A model generated the notes under the pieces. It was not told the origin of the DNA and did no database searches. It saw only the letters and a program-made list of their open reading frames with translations. The position numbers and the translations under genes were made by a program. Positions 44,818-53,931 of a stretch of DNA of 54,508 nucleotides are shown here, piece by piece; within the stretch, counting starts at the first letter, position 1; each line of letters opens with the position of its first letter. The stretch is from CAADGY01 sp900696665. Lineage in GTDB: Bacteria > Acidobacteriota > Terriglobia > Bryobacterales > Bryobacteraceae. The stretch covers positions 1-54,508 of the forward strand of contig JAPSFM010000025.1 in assembly GCA_035063885.1 (NCBI GenBank), read 5' to 3'.

Positions 44818-45593
44818 ATTGAACTCACATGCCAGCCGCCGTCTACGGTCACGATCTCGCCGGTGATGCGCCTGGACTCGTCACTCAATAGAAAGACGGA
44901 TGCCTTGGCGACATCTTCGACATCGAGAATTCCTCCGGCGAGCGGCTGCTTGGTTTCCAAGTATTGCAGGATTCCCGGATTTTCCTGGGCACGCTTGCTC
45001 ATGGGTGTGCGCACCAGTCCCGGGGCGATGGCGTTGACCCGGATCTGGCGGCCTGCGTAGTAGGCAGCCATGGCCTTTGTCAGCGAGACGATGGCGCCTT
45101 TGCTGGCGGCGTAGGCGTGCGCGGCGAAATGGCGGGGCTCGGGGGAAAACGCCAGAACGCTGGTCATGTTCAGAATGGCGCCACGCACACCGGAGGGGGC
45201 GGGTTCGGCCTTGAGGAAATACCGGAGAGCGGCACGCGAGACCAGAAACGTCGTCTTGAGATTGCCGGCAAGAGTTACGTCCCAGCCCTCCTCCGTACAT
45301 TCATGCAGGGGTCCGTCGCCGAAGCGGCGCCCACTGATGCCCGCGACGTTGTAGAGGGCATCTAGCCGGCCGAAGCACTCGAGGCAACGCCCGACCGCTT
45401 CATCGGCGGCCGCCGGTATCGTGAGATCCGCAACGTGATAGGCGCCCCCGATTTCGCCTGACAGGCTCCGGCAGGAAGTTTCATCGATACCGGCGAGGAA
45501 AACGCGCGCGCCTTCCTCCACCGACAGCCGGGCGGTAGCCGCGGCGATGCCGGTCGACCCGGTGATGAGGCAGACCTTTCCGGCCAGCTTCAT
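44814..45593 (-). CDS. Short-chain dehydrogenase/reductase
   Basis: 259 residues, classical SDR. TGSTGIAAATA binds the nucleotide, NVAG follows, and the catalytic Ser (NMTSVLAF), Tyr and Lys (YAASKGA) are in place; the C-terminal VDGGWHVSSI is usual. The substrate cannot be read from the sequence. It overlaps the SIS gene upstream by 4 bp and the MetE-like gene downstream by 4 bp. Confidence 0.9.
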   Translation of the reverse strand: MKLAGKVCLITGSTGIAAATARLSVEEGARVFLAGIDETSCRSLSGEIGGAYHVADLTIPAAADEAVGRCLECFGRLDALYNVAGISGRRFGDGPLHECTEEGWDVTLAGNLKTTFLVSRAALRYFLKAEPAPSGVRGAILNMTSVLAFSPEPRHFAAHAYAASKGAIVSLTKAMAAYYAGRQIRVNAIAPGLVRTPMSKRAQENPGILQYLETKQPLAGGILDVEDVAKASVFLLSDESRRITGEIVTVDGGWHVSSI

Positions 45594-46360
45594 TTGTACA
45601 AATGAGCGAGGCTTTTCCGGTAGGCCTCGTAGAAGCGCTCCAGTTGCTCGTCCGCGCTTGTATTGCCGACGAACTGGTGGCTGGGAAGAAGCTCGGGTTT
45701 GTGACCGCGCTCTACCAGCAATTCGGCGGTACGGCAGCGAAGCATGTTGATTATCATCGCGCCGGTTACGGTGGATGCCGGTCCCGTGCGCCAGTCCAGC
45801 CCCTCCAACTCCACCACGCAGTCACCGGGCGGGCATTGATTGTCGATCACGATATCGGCGAGATCCGCAAGCTTCTTGCCGGACGAATGTCCCGGCGGCG
45901 CGGTATCGGAGTGCTGACGGGAAACGAGCGCGATGACGGGCAAGCCGCGCGCCTTCACACCCGCCGCCATTTCCACAATAACGGGCCTGAGCCCGCTGGT
46001 GGAGATGATGAGGAAAGCATCGTGCGGACCGAATCGAAAGCCTTTCAGAATTTCTTCGGCGTAGCCTTCATATTTTTCGAGATAAAGCGGCGCGCGCAGG
46101 CCGTTTGATCCCACGATGGAGGCATGGTTGGAAAGCGAGAGCTCGACCAGCGCGACGAATCCGGGGAAGCAGCCCTGCCGCGGCGTCATCTCCTCGCACA
46201 TCATCCGCGAGTGGCCGTTGCCGAACAGGAAAACCAATCCGCCGTTTGCGATGGAGCCGGCACAAACCTGGGAAGCGCGCTCGATGGCGTCGAGCTGTGT
46301 CTCACGGATTTTCTGTAGGAGTCCGGCTGTGATCTCGAAGTATCGAAGTGCTGCGTTCAA
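45590..46360 (-). CDS. SIS-domain sugar-phosphate-binding protein
   Basis: 256 residues. The SIS fold is shown by GLVFLFGNGHSRMMCEEM near the N-terminus and FLIISTSGLRPVIVEMA, with a Ser/Thr phosphate-binding loop, then DIVIDNQCPPGDC. It belongs to the 'sugar isomerase domain' (SIS_2) group related to GmhA and MurQ rather than to transcription factors, as no HTH is present. It probably acts on or binds a phosphorylated sugar. The start is a TTG with a weak Shine-Dalgarno, so 46360 is uncertain by a few codons. It is the first gene of a three-gene operon; a 10-bp inverted repeat ends 6 bp before the start codon. Confidence 0.82.
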   Translation of the reverse strand: MNAALRYFEITAGLLQKIRETQLDAIERASQVCAGSIANGGLVFLFGNGHSRMMCEEMTPRQGCFPGFVALVELSLSNHASIVGSNGLRAPLYLEKYEGYAEEILKGFRFGPHDAFLIISTSGLRPVIVEMAAGVKARGLPVIALVSRQHSDTAPPGHSSGKKLADLADIVIDNQCPPGDCVVELEGLDWRTGPASTVTGAMIINMLRCRTAELLVERGHKPELLPSHQFVGNTSADEQLERFYEAYRKSLAHLYK

Positions 46361-46366
46361 ACGGCT

Positions 46367-46420
46367 ACGATAGCATTTCGAACGGTATTCCCACCACTAT
46401 TTCGGGCGGGATGCTATCGT
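46367..46420 (-). promoter_or_regulatory. Inverted repeat upstream of the SIS-SDR-MetE-like operon (candidate operator)
   Basis: ACGATAGCAT (46367-46376) and ATGCTATCGT (46411-46420) are exact reverse complements, 34 bp apart and 44 bp centre to centre, about four helical turns. The proximal arm lies just before the start codon of the SIS gene. The position suggests a repressor or activator site; an RNA hairpin in the leader is the alternative. Confidence 0.5.
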
Positions 46421-46583
46421 CCCTCCACTCAGTGACCGTCACGCTCCGAAACAGGATTTTCTGAACGGTTCGGTGTTCCCGCAAACGTTGCGCCCTTGAG
46501 CACCCCTGTTGTCCAGCTGTTACCCTGCAATTCATTGGGCTTGCGGGCAGCATGGCATTTCAAACGGTGTTCCCCACCACCAT
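46373..46583. repeat. Pair of imperfect direct repeats, 182 bp apart
   Basis: 46373-46400 and 46555-46583 share 25 of 29 aligned positions (GCATTTC, AACGGT, TTCCC, ACCAC) with one gap. They bracket the non-coding region between the PEGA-kinase stop and the SIS operon. No coding capacity of note lies between them; origin unknown. Confidence 0.55.
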
Positions 46584-46601
46584 CCGGAACCGGAGCCGGA
46601 A

Positions 46602-49600
46602 CTATTGCTGGTAACGTCTCGGGATCAACACTACTTCGCCGTTGAATCCGAATCTGCCGAGGGCTGCCGAGGGGTCGGGACGTTTCACATCGTCGATGAT
46701 GAACTTTCCTGAGCCGCTCCGTATGACGACGTGTGCCGGCGTGATTTCAATCTCCAGGCGGCATATATCGCCATCGCATCCCGCCGCGGGCTGGCGGGTT
46801 TCCGAGATCGTCTTTCCCGCCACAAGCTGTCTGCGGTGGATGGTCTTGCCATCCAGGCTGTATGCGATCTGGTTGTCTTGGTTTTTGTAGTCGACTACCC
46901 ATTCGATACGTTTCGATGTGCGCACAAACAGAACACGACCACTTTGTTTCAGAAAATCGATCAGGAAAGAGCCGCGGTTGACAGCGAACCAAGCCATGCC
47001 GGGGCGATCCCGCATCCACCATTCGCCGTACTTCTTCCACGCCGACGGGTTCTCGAAGTATCCGGCGGATTCCTTCGGTGGCGGCGCCGCTTTTGCTTCG
47101 GTGGGAGTCGCAGCTAACACCCAATCGATAGCTGTCTGTTTACCGGGTTCGATGGCAATCGTTTCCAGACGGGAGGTATGCCCCGCGGATTGAGCGCTTA
47201 ACTGATATTTTCCCGCGGGCAACGAGATGCTCTGGCCGCTCTTGGTCGTACGAGATTGCATATCGCCTTCCCGCTTCAAGGTGATCGTCGCGTCAGGGGG
47301 ACTAACCTTCGCCATCACCGAACCGAACGCCCTCAACTGGCCCGAGCCGCCGGAAATTGTGACTGTCGCACCGCCTGTAAACGTTTCCTGGATGAGGCGC
47401 TCTTCGAAGTTCTCCCGGCGGAGCGAAATCGTATGGCGTCCGGGCGTAATATCGGCCTGCGAAAATGTGCCGTCGGGGCCGGTCCTGCCGATCCGGGCGC
47501 CGTCCAGTAGTACATCCGCGCCCGGTGTTGCTCCCTCGATGGACAGTGACGAAGTGCGGACAACCGGTTTGAGTTCGAACGCCAGCCTCTGGCTGTCGCC
47601 TTTCCGGATTTCGACGGTTTGCTCCGGTACGTCTTCGTAATCCTCTTTCGACAGCCGGATCGAATGCCTGCCCGGTTCGAGAGCCAGCACCGCTCTTCCA
47701 TCCCGCAACGGCCTCGTCCGGGGACGCCCGTCGACAATCACTTGTGCGTCGGGCACATTCGATTCAACGATAACGGTTCCAATATTTCGATCCGACGTGA
47801 GCCAGACACTGACCAGCGGCGCGTTGGACATCTCGACCGAAATCTGGCGGGAGTCCTTTCCATCGGTCAGCAGAATGGTATTGGTGGAGGAGCTGAGCCC
47901 GGTCAGTTCGAGGCCATCGCCGGGAACGGTCTGGAGGCTGCCGGTTGTCCGGCCCACCTGAAGCGGTTGCGTGGCGTAGATTCTCGCGCGCGAACCTAGT
48001 TGCGTGACCACCACGGCCTGTGTATTCCTTACGGAAACCGGCGCCGACAGCAGTGGGAGTTCGCCGGGCCGGGCTTGGAATTGCACCGTGAGAAGTTCAC
48101 CGGAACCCTCGTGCAACCTGAACGTGTGCGCGGAGTACGAAACACCATCGGTGACGAAACTGCCCTCTTGAAGCTCGCCCGCCGGTTGGTCGTCAAAAGA
48201 AACACGTGCGGTCTTCAGGTCGGAAAAAAGACGGAGGTTCAGCGGCTCCGGCTGCAGGTCGAAGCGGATCTGGTAGGGACTCGGTCCCCCAGGTTCCAAC
48301 CTAATAGACTCGGATGCTGTTCGATAACCTTCGGCGGCTGCTTCCACACGGTGAGTGCCCGCGGGCAGATTCACCGGCAGCGATTCGACCGCACGTCCAT
48401 CGATGAAATATCTGGTTCCCTTGATATTCGATTCGAGGATGACGGAGTGTTGGCCGGCCGCCGGGATGGAGGAGCCCAGCCGCGGCCAGCGTCCAGCAAC
48501 GGCAACCGTCAGAGCGGCAATAAGGATAAGCGGAATGGCGATCACCACGCCGATTTGAAGAGGCGTAAGGCTACCCTTGTGAATTGCCGGCAGGCCGCGG
48601 ATCAGTTCCGTGCTCCCGGCCGCGATGTGCCGCCATTGAACGCGCCACCAGGGATCGGCGGCACGGGGCGGCTTTGATTTTACCGGGACCGGTTCCGGGA
48701 CAGACGCCTGACGCGCTGGAACCGGCTCCGGCGTTGCTCCAAGGATCGCTTCTTCAAACTTCCGCTCTACCGGTTCCGGCGGGGCAGTATTCGCTTTTGC
48801 CGGTTCAGGTTCCGGTGGCGCGGGAGGCTGGGGCGGCGCGGTGAATCTGGGCGGTGTGGCCGCGACGAGTTGGTTGCCCAGCGTGGACCGGAGCTGAAGC
48901 AAGCGCATTTCGCCCGGATAGGCCTCTAGTGCGTTCTCCACCACGAACAAGGCCGCTTTCACGTCATTGTTCGCCTGTAGCTCCCGTGCTCGTGAGATAC
49001 AGTCGTTGACGTCTTCCTGGCGTCTTGAGTCTGCGATGAGCGATTGAAGACTTTGCGCCACGGCGTTAGCCGGGTCCATTTCGAGCGCCTCCTGAACGAG
49101 GGGCTCCGCGGCGCGCCAATCGTGGTTCAGCACGGAGCGCGCCTGCTCCACCAGAGCGTTCAGCAAGGAGGCGCGAATAATGGGGTCGCGTGGATTGAGT
49201 CCGGACGCCTTCCTGAAAGCCTGCAGTCCTTCCGCAAACTGGCGTTCGAGACAAAGCCTCCGTCCTTGCTCCAGCAGGACACGCGCCTCGGCGCTGCGCT
49301 CGACGCCCTGCTGCGCTATCCGTTCCAGTCCGGCCAACTCGCGGTCATCGTTGAACTCTTCGAGCGCGCTGCGGGCAAGCTCGTGTGCGCGGCCAAAATC
49401 GCCCAGTTCAATCTGGCGGTCGATCTGCTCCACCCATTTTGCTTTCGCTTCATGCCGGGCCTGATCTTCGCGGCGGCGCACCAGCCGCTGGATTTCGAAC
49501 TCCAGTCCCGGATACTGGGCATAGATATTTCGCAGGATGTCCAATTGCCCGAGCGCTTCGTTGAATTGGCTGCGCTCTTCGTATTGGCGGGCGCGGGAAA

Positions 49601-51446
49601 CGATCGAGTTCACCAGGTCCCTGCGCTCACGGGTGAGCCGCAGGGATTGCTGTAGGTGAGGTTCGTCGGGGTACCGCTCCACCGCTTCTTTGAGGATGCT
49701 CACGCGGCGGTCGAGGTTGGCCTCGGCATCGAGCCGGTGTCCCACGTCCGCGATGTAGGCGGAGCGCTCCTGCCGCTGCTGCTCTTCAACTTCGAGCTTG
49801 AGCGCCTGAAACATCGGATCGCTTGGATACCGGCGCAGAAAATCGTCGCAAATCTCCAGGGCTTTGGCGAAATTCCGGTCCGCGAGATGACGTTTACCTT
49901 CGGCGTAGGAGTTCCTTGCGGTTTCGCGCTCGGACCGGATCTGGTTATACAGGTTCTGGTAAAGAGCGTCGCGTTCCGGAGTCGCGAAATCCGGTGAGAG
50001 CCGGTTCAACTCCAAAATCCGCTCGAGCTTGGTCAGAGCCGAACTGACCTCGCCGTGCTGGTAGGAGCTGAGCGCGGCATGGTACAACTGTTCCTTTTCC
50101 TGGCGGATCCGGGTGGATTCCTGCTCGCGCCGGTCTACTTCCGCCAGTAATTCGAGCGCGCGCGCGTCGTTCGCGCGAATGGCCAGAATTTCCTGCAGCC
50201 CCTTCCGCGCCTGGCTGAAGGAAAGATGATCGATGTGCTGGTTCACAAGCCGGAACCAGTTTTCAATCTGGCGGTCGCTGCGCTGCTTTTCGATTTCGCT
50301 CCGCAGTGCCAGGGCATCCATGTTCTCGGGATCGATATCCAGGATCTCCTGAATCTTGGAAAGGGCGAGCGGAAACTCCTCCTCTTCGAAGCGCGTTCGC
50401 GCGCTCGCCAGAAGCTGCCGGATCGACTTCTGGCGAACGGCCTGCTCAATCTGCAGGCGCAGCATCGTCATGTCCGGATCGATATTTCCCTCGGCTTCGA
50501 GCTCTGTAAGGATTTCGAGCGCGAACTGGTAGTCGCCCTCGGCGTAGGCGCGCTTCGATCGTTCGATCCGCGGCTGGATACGCGCCCGTTCGAACCTCTC
50601 GATGGGCTGATTGGCCAGCGCTTTCTGCAGAGTTTCCGCGAAGTCCCGGGCACTCGAGAAACGGTGCCACGGCTGTTTGGCCATCGCTTTGTGAACGACA
50701 CGGCCAAGGATCTGGCTGACGGACGTATTGATATCGGAGGCAGGCGGGGGAATGTCGTGGCGAATCGCTTCCGCCGTCTCAGCGTCCGTAGCGCGGGCAA
50801 ATGGCTTGCGGCCGGTCAACGCTTCGTAACAGACCACACCCAGCGAGAAGACGTCCGAGGCGGGCGAAGCAGGCTTCATCGCAATCTGTTCCGGCGCCAT
50901 GTACTGGAGTGTGCCCTTGATGCCAGTAACCGAATGAGCGCCGGTAAGATGGACTACGCCAAAATCAATGATCTTGACGGCATCGTCTTCCATTACGAAG
51001 ATGTTGCTGGGCTTGAGGTCCCGGTGGATCACGCCCTGCTCGTGGGCCGCCTGCAACCCGCGGCAGGTTTGGCAGATGATCTCGATGGTTCGCTCGACCG
51101 TCAGGCGCTGGCTGGCGTTTCGAATGAGGTGGTCCAGCGTAACGCCGGGCAGCAAAGGCATAACGAAGAAGGGTTTCTGTTGTCCCTCTTCTTCGAATTG
51201 GCCGGTATCGAGGATGTCTACGATGTTGGGGTGGCTCAGTTTGGCCAGCGCGCTCCACTCTTTCGTGAACAGGTCGAGAGCGGCCGGTTCCACGATGCCG
51301 CGCATAGTCTTCAGCGCCACATACCGCTTGGTGACGTTATCATAGGCGCGGTAAACCACACCCATGCCGCCGTGTCCCACCGGTTTGTTGTGGATCTCGT
51401 ATCTGCCCGAGATGGTCTGATGGACAGACATGACGTTCGGGGACAT
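46602..51446 (-). CDS. Transmembrane serine/threonine kinase with TPR-like and PEGA domains
   Basis: About 1614 residues. The kinase domain (~10-280) is complete: GHGGMGVVYRA, ALKTM (Lys of VAIK), HRDLKPSNIF, IIDFGVV and GTLQYMAPEQ. From ~290 to ~900 is a very Glu/Arg-rich helical region with repeated TPR-like units (ALEILTELEAEGN, ALSKIQEILDIDPEN, ALTKLERILELNR). A Pro-rich linker leads to one membrane helix (IGVVIAIPLILIAALTVAVAG), then outside the cell several PEGA units (RYFIDGRAVESLPVNLPAGT, QVIVDGRPRTRPLRDG, DVLLDGARIGRTGPDG) and a C-terminal lectin-like beta domain. Kinase inside, PEGA outside suggests envelope sensing. The start at 51446 (MSPNVM) precedes the kinase closely; a longer reading to 51557 adds unconserved residues. 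Confidence 0.9.
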   Translation of the reverse strand: MSPNVMSVHQTISGRYEIHNKPVGHGGMGVVYRAYDNVTKRYVALKTMRGIVEPAALDLFTKEWSALAKLSHPNIVDILDTGQFEEEGQQKPFFVMPLLPGVTLDHLIRNASQRLTVERTIEIICQTCRGLQAAHEQGVIHRDLKPSNIFVMEDDAVKIIDFGVVHLTGAHSVTGIKGTLQYMAPEQIAMKPASPASDVFSLGVVCYEALTGRKPFARATDAETAEAIRHDIPPPASDINTSVSQILGRVVHKAMAKQPWHRFSSARDFAETLQKALANQPIERFERARIQPRIERSKRAYAEGDYQFALEILTELEAEGNIDPDMTMLRLQIEQAVRQKSIRQLLASARTRFEEEEFPLALSKIQEILDIDPENMDALALRSEIEKQRSDRQIENWFRLVNQHIDHLSFSQARKGLQEILAIRANDARALELLAEVDRREQESTRIRQEKEQLYHAALSSYQHGEVSSALTKLERILELNRLSPDFATPERDALYQNLYNQIRSERETARNSYAEGKRHLADRNFAKALEICDDFLRRYPSDPMFQALKLEVEEQQRQERSAYIADVGHRLDAEANLDRRVSILKEAVERYPDEPHLQQSLRLTRERRDLVNSIVSRARQYEERSQFNEALGQLDILRNIYAQYPGLEFEIQRLVRRREDQARHEAKAKWVEQIDRQIELGDFGRAHELARSALEEFNDDRELAGLERIAQQGVERSAEARVLLEQGRRLCLERQFAEGLQAFRKASGLNPRDPIIRASLLNALVEQARSVLNHDWRAAEPLVQEALEMDPANAVAQSLQSLIADSRRQEDVNDCISRARELQANNDVKAALFVVENALEAYPGEMRLLQLRSTLGNQLVAATPPRFTAPPQPPAPPEPEPAKANTAPPEPVERKFEEAILGATPEPVPARQASVPEPVPVKSKPPRAADPWWRVQWRHIAAGSTELIRGLPAIHKGSLTPLQIGVVIAIPLILIAALTVAVAGRWPRLGSSIPAAGQHSVILESNIKGTRYFIDGRAVESLPVNLPAGTHRVEAAAEGYRTASESIRLEPGGPSPYQIRFDLQPEPLNLRLFSDLKTARVSFDDQPAGELQEGSFVTDGVSYSAHTFRLHEGSGELLTVQFQARPGELPLLSAPVSVRNTQAVVVTQLGSRARIYATQPLQVGRTTGSLQTVPGDGLELTGLSSSTNTILLTDGKDSRQISVEMSNAPLVSVWLTSDRNIGTVIVESNVPDAQVIVDGRPRTRPLRDGRAVLALEPGRHSIRLSKEDYEDVPEQTVEIRKGDSQRLAFELKPVVRTSSLSIEGATPGADVLLDGARIGRTGPDGTFSQADITPGRHTISLRRENFEERLIQETFTGGATVTISGGSGQLRAFGSVMAKVSPPDATITLKREGDMQSRTTKSGQSISLPAGKYQLSAQSAGHTSRLETIAIEPGKQTAIDWVLAATPTEAKAAPPPKESAGYFENPSAWKKYGEWWMRDRPGMAWFAVNRGSFLIDFLKQSGRVLFVRTSKRIEWVVDYKNQDNQIAYSLDGKTIHRRQLVAGKTISETRQPAAGCDGDICRLEIEITPAHVVIRSGSGKFIIDDVKRPDPSAALGRFGFNGEVVLIPRRYQQ

Positions 51447-51578
51447 TAGGATACCAGGGAACTTCCCTAATATCAAAGGCGGATTTCCGCCCAGGAAAGC
51501 GCCAAAAAATACCTGGGGTGAGCGGCGGCCCCAGGAGAACGGGGCTAAGTTATTCAAACAATTTGAAAATCTTCAAAT

Positions 51579-53033
51579 TCAACGAAGCCGTCCGTAAGCG
51601 CCCGTCACCGGCTTGCCAGGATATGCGCCTGCTACGGTCTTGCCGTCGCGCACGATCGCCACGCCGTTCACCAGCACATGCTGGATGCCATCAGAGAAGC
51701 TGAGCCCCTTGCCAAAGGTGGCGGTATCCTTCACGCGGGCGGCGTCAAAAACCGTAATGTCCGCATCGGCACGGACCCGGATCCGGCCCTTCGCCTTCAT
51801 CGCGGGCGCAATCGATTCCAGGCGGCGCGCGGGCATGATCGTCATCTTCGCAATGGCATCCATCAACGGAAGGGCTTGCTGCTCCCGCACATAAAGGCCC
51901 AGCACGCGAGAAAACGTCCCGGCGCTCCGCGGATGCGCGCCTGGGGCATAAGGCATGCCATCGGAGGCGATCATCACGAATGGCGATGTCACGGCGCGCC
52001 GAATCCACTCCGGCTTCATCAGATGCATAATTACGAAGCCGCCCTGTTTCCGGTAGCGCTCGAAAGTCTCTTGAGTGAGGCGCTCCCCGGTGGGAACCCA
52101 TTGCAGATCGTTATAGGAGATCCCGAGGCGCTGCTGCCAGCCCTCATCGAACATCGTGGATTCGAGGAACGTGGACGCCGCCGTGTAGGGATAGGCTTCC
52201 GTGGTGATGTCCAGCCCGCGGTCGCGCGCGGATTCAATCATGTCCAAAACCAGCGGCAGCGCCCCAAGGCTCATGCTGTTTACGTGAACAATGTGCAGCG
52301 AAGCGCCGGCAGCGGCCGCATTGGCAATTACTTCCTGCATCGCGTCGACGCTCATCGAGCGCACATGGACGAAGATCGGAACCTTCCACCTCGCGGCCAT
52401 TTGAAACACCCGAAAAATCTCTTCCCGGGACGCCGCCGGATAGTATTGATGCGCCATTCCGATGCCGAGCCCGCCTTCGCGCAGGCCACGTTCCAGTGTG
52501 GCTGCCAGTTGCGTGTACTCTTCCGGATGTGTGAGCGGCTTATAGCGTCCCTTGGCCGTGATTTCGTAGCCAAATTGCAGCGGGTCCCGCGCTGCGTCCG
52601 CATCCGGCGCCATGTCGCGCATGGACATCGCGCGCATCGCGCCATGGGACGCCGTTGCACCGAAATTCAGCAGTGCCCGGCCCTCGCGGGATTTCAAAAA
52701 GGCCGCTACCGAGGGAACGCCGATCTCAAGTTCCAGAGCCGTGGTTACGCCATCGTGCGCCTGGTACTCGTTGGCCTCATTCGTCTGGCCATGCGCGTGT
52801 AGATCGATGAAGCCTGGCGCGACAATGCTTCCCCCGGCCTGGATCACGTCTTTTCCCGACAGAGGGCTTTCCGAAATCGCCTCGATGCGCCCGCCGCGGA
52901 TACCGATGTGCCGCACGGCGTTGAGCCCGCTCTCCGGGTCCATTACACGGCCTCCGGCGATGACGAGATCAAACTGCCCGGCCGCTTGTGCGCCGGACCA
53001 CACCATAAGAAATAACAATGCAACGGTTCTCAC
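51579..53033 (-). CDS. Secreted N-acyl-D-amino-acid deacylase/amidohydrolase
   Basis: About 484 residues. From GTG 53033 the sequence opens with a signal peptide (VRTVALLFLMVWSGAQAAG) and has a good Shine-Dalgarno (GGAGG, 5 bp upstream), so this start is preferred over an ATG at 53063. The urease-like sandwich start is FDLVIAGGRVMDPESG; metal and catalytic residues are HxH in DLHAHGQ, HVRS and IVHVNS, and Asp in IASDGMPYA, followed by NPAR-like MPARRLESI. This matches the D-aminoacylase branch of the amidohydrolase superfamily; the acyl-amino-acid specificity is not certain. The stop of the methyltransferase gene lies 33 bp upstream, so the two are cotranscribed. Confidence 0.86.
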   Translation of the reverse strand: MRTVALLFLMVWSGAQAAGQFDLVIAGGRVMDPESGLNAVRHIGIRGGRIEAISESPLSGKDVIQAGGSIVAPGFIDLHAHGQTNEANEYQAHDGVTTALELEIGVPSVAAFLKSREGRALLNFGATASHGAMRAMSMRDMAPDADAARDPLQFGYEITAKGRYKPLTHPEEYTQLAATLERGLREGGLGIGMAHQYYPAASREEIFRVFQMAARWKVPIFVHVRSMSVDAMQEVIANAAAAGASLHIVHVNSMSLGALPLVLDMIESARDRGLDITTEAYPYTAASTFLESTMFDEGWQQRLGISYNDLQWVPTGERLTQETFERYRKQGGFVIMHLMKPEWIRRAVTSPFVMIASDGMPYAPGAHPRSAGTFSRVLGLYVREQQALPLMDAIAKMTIMPARRLESIAPAMKAKGRIRVRADADITVFDAARVKDTATFGKGLSFSDGIQHVLVNGVAIVRDGKTVAGAYPGKPVTGAYGRLR

Positions 53034-53066
53034 TACTTCCTCCACGAACGCCGGTGATTGCATTTG

Positions 53067-53741
53067 TCAGTGCACACGGAACATGGCGATATATTGCCGT
53101 CCCGGCGCATGCTCGCGCTGCCAGAGTAAATCGTACCCCGCGGCTTTGACTTCCTCGACGACCTGCGCGGCGCCGGCGCGGATATGCGTGAGCGCGAAGT
53201 CCGGAGAAATCTCCATCGCACCTCGCTTTTTGTGGTATTCCACGATTGCCAGGCGGCCGCCCGGGTGCAGGCTCCGCCTGATGGCGGCCAGCATCCGCTC
53301 GGGGTAATTGAAATGATGATAGGCGTCCAGCACGATGACGAGATCGGCGGCGCCTGCCGGCAGCTTGGGATCCGTTTCCGTGCCCAGCACAAACGTCACG
53401 TTCTTCAACCCGGACTTGCGCATGCGATTCCGGGCGCGGTCGAGGAAATCCTGCTGTATGTCCTCGGCGACGACACGCCCGTCGGGTCCGACTGCCGCGC
53501 TCAGGTCCTCCAGCAGGTTGCCTGTTCCGGTTCCAAGATCTACGACCGTTGAACTGCGGCGGACCTCCAGCCGCGAAACGAGCTCTGCGGGCCGAAGATT
53601 TGCTAAACGGGAAGGCGATTCCAGAATTCCCACAACCTTGGCGCGCCCTTCAGGCGTCTGGTAATCCCGATTGGCTTCGCGAGCGACCTGGCACCAGGCG
53701 GGAGATAACACAAGTAGCAGCAGCCAAGAAGCAAATCTCAT
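53067..53741 (-). CDS. Secreted class I SAM-dependent methyltransferase
   Basis: 224 residues with an N-terminal signal (MRFASWLLLLVLSPAWCQ). The Rossmann core is complete: VVDLGTGTGNLLEDLS (SAM motif I), RVVAEDIQQDFLDRA (acidic loop), ADLVIVLDAYHHFNYPE and LHPGGRLAIVEYHKK. An export signal on this enzyme class is unusual but common in this phylum's annotations; Cys17 may make it a lipoprotein (LSPAWC does not fit a clean lipobox). The methyl acceptor is unknown. Its 3' end is close to the deacylase start. Confidence 0.87.
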   Translation of the reverse strand: MRFASWLLLLVLSPAWCQVAREANRDYQTPEGRAKVVGILESPSRLANLRPAELVSRLEVRRSSTVVDLGTGTGNLLEDLSAAVGPDGRVVAEDIQQDFLDRARNRMRKSGLKNVTFVLGTETDPKLPAGAADLVIVLDAYHHFNYPERMLAAIRRSLHPGGRLAIVEYHKKRGAMEISPDFALTHIRAGAAQVVEEVKAAGYDLLWQREHAPGRQYIAMFRVH

Positions 53742-53931
53742 GCAGCCCTCCGTTGTTGAGTAGATTGTCTCTCAGGCCGGCGGACCACGGCAATACTAAA
53801 TCCGGCGCGGTGGCGTCTTTGGTTTATGAATCTGCTCCGCAAGAGCCCTTCATCCCGGTTGCCGGAGTGTGATGTACGGGGCCTTCCGGGGGAAGGTACA
53901 CTGGATTAACGAGATATTGGGAGTACAAACT
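53742..53931. promoter_or_regulatory. Divergent gap upstream of the catalase gene
   Basis: 190 bp between the methyltransferase start and the catalase start, thus holding both promoters. A perfect 6-bp stem (CCTTCC with GGAAGG, loop GGG) lies at 53883-53897, about 35 bp before the catalase ATG; role unknown. I could not identify a peroxide-regulator site by eye. Confidence 0.4.

Noticed and set aside
50226..51449. 407-codon open frame on the plus strand opposite the kinase gene
   Set aside because: It mirrors the GC-rich kinase gene in antisense; no recognisable protein family, and the kinase motifs on the minus strand are unambiguous.
51678..52802. 374-codon plus-strand frame opposite the deacylase
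   Set aside because: Antisense shadow of a clear amidohydrolase; composition is Arg/His-rich with no motif.
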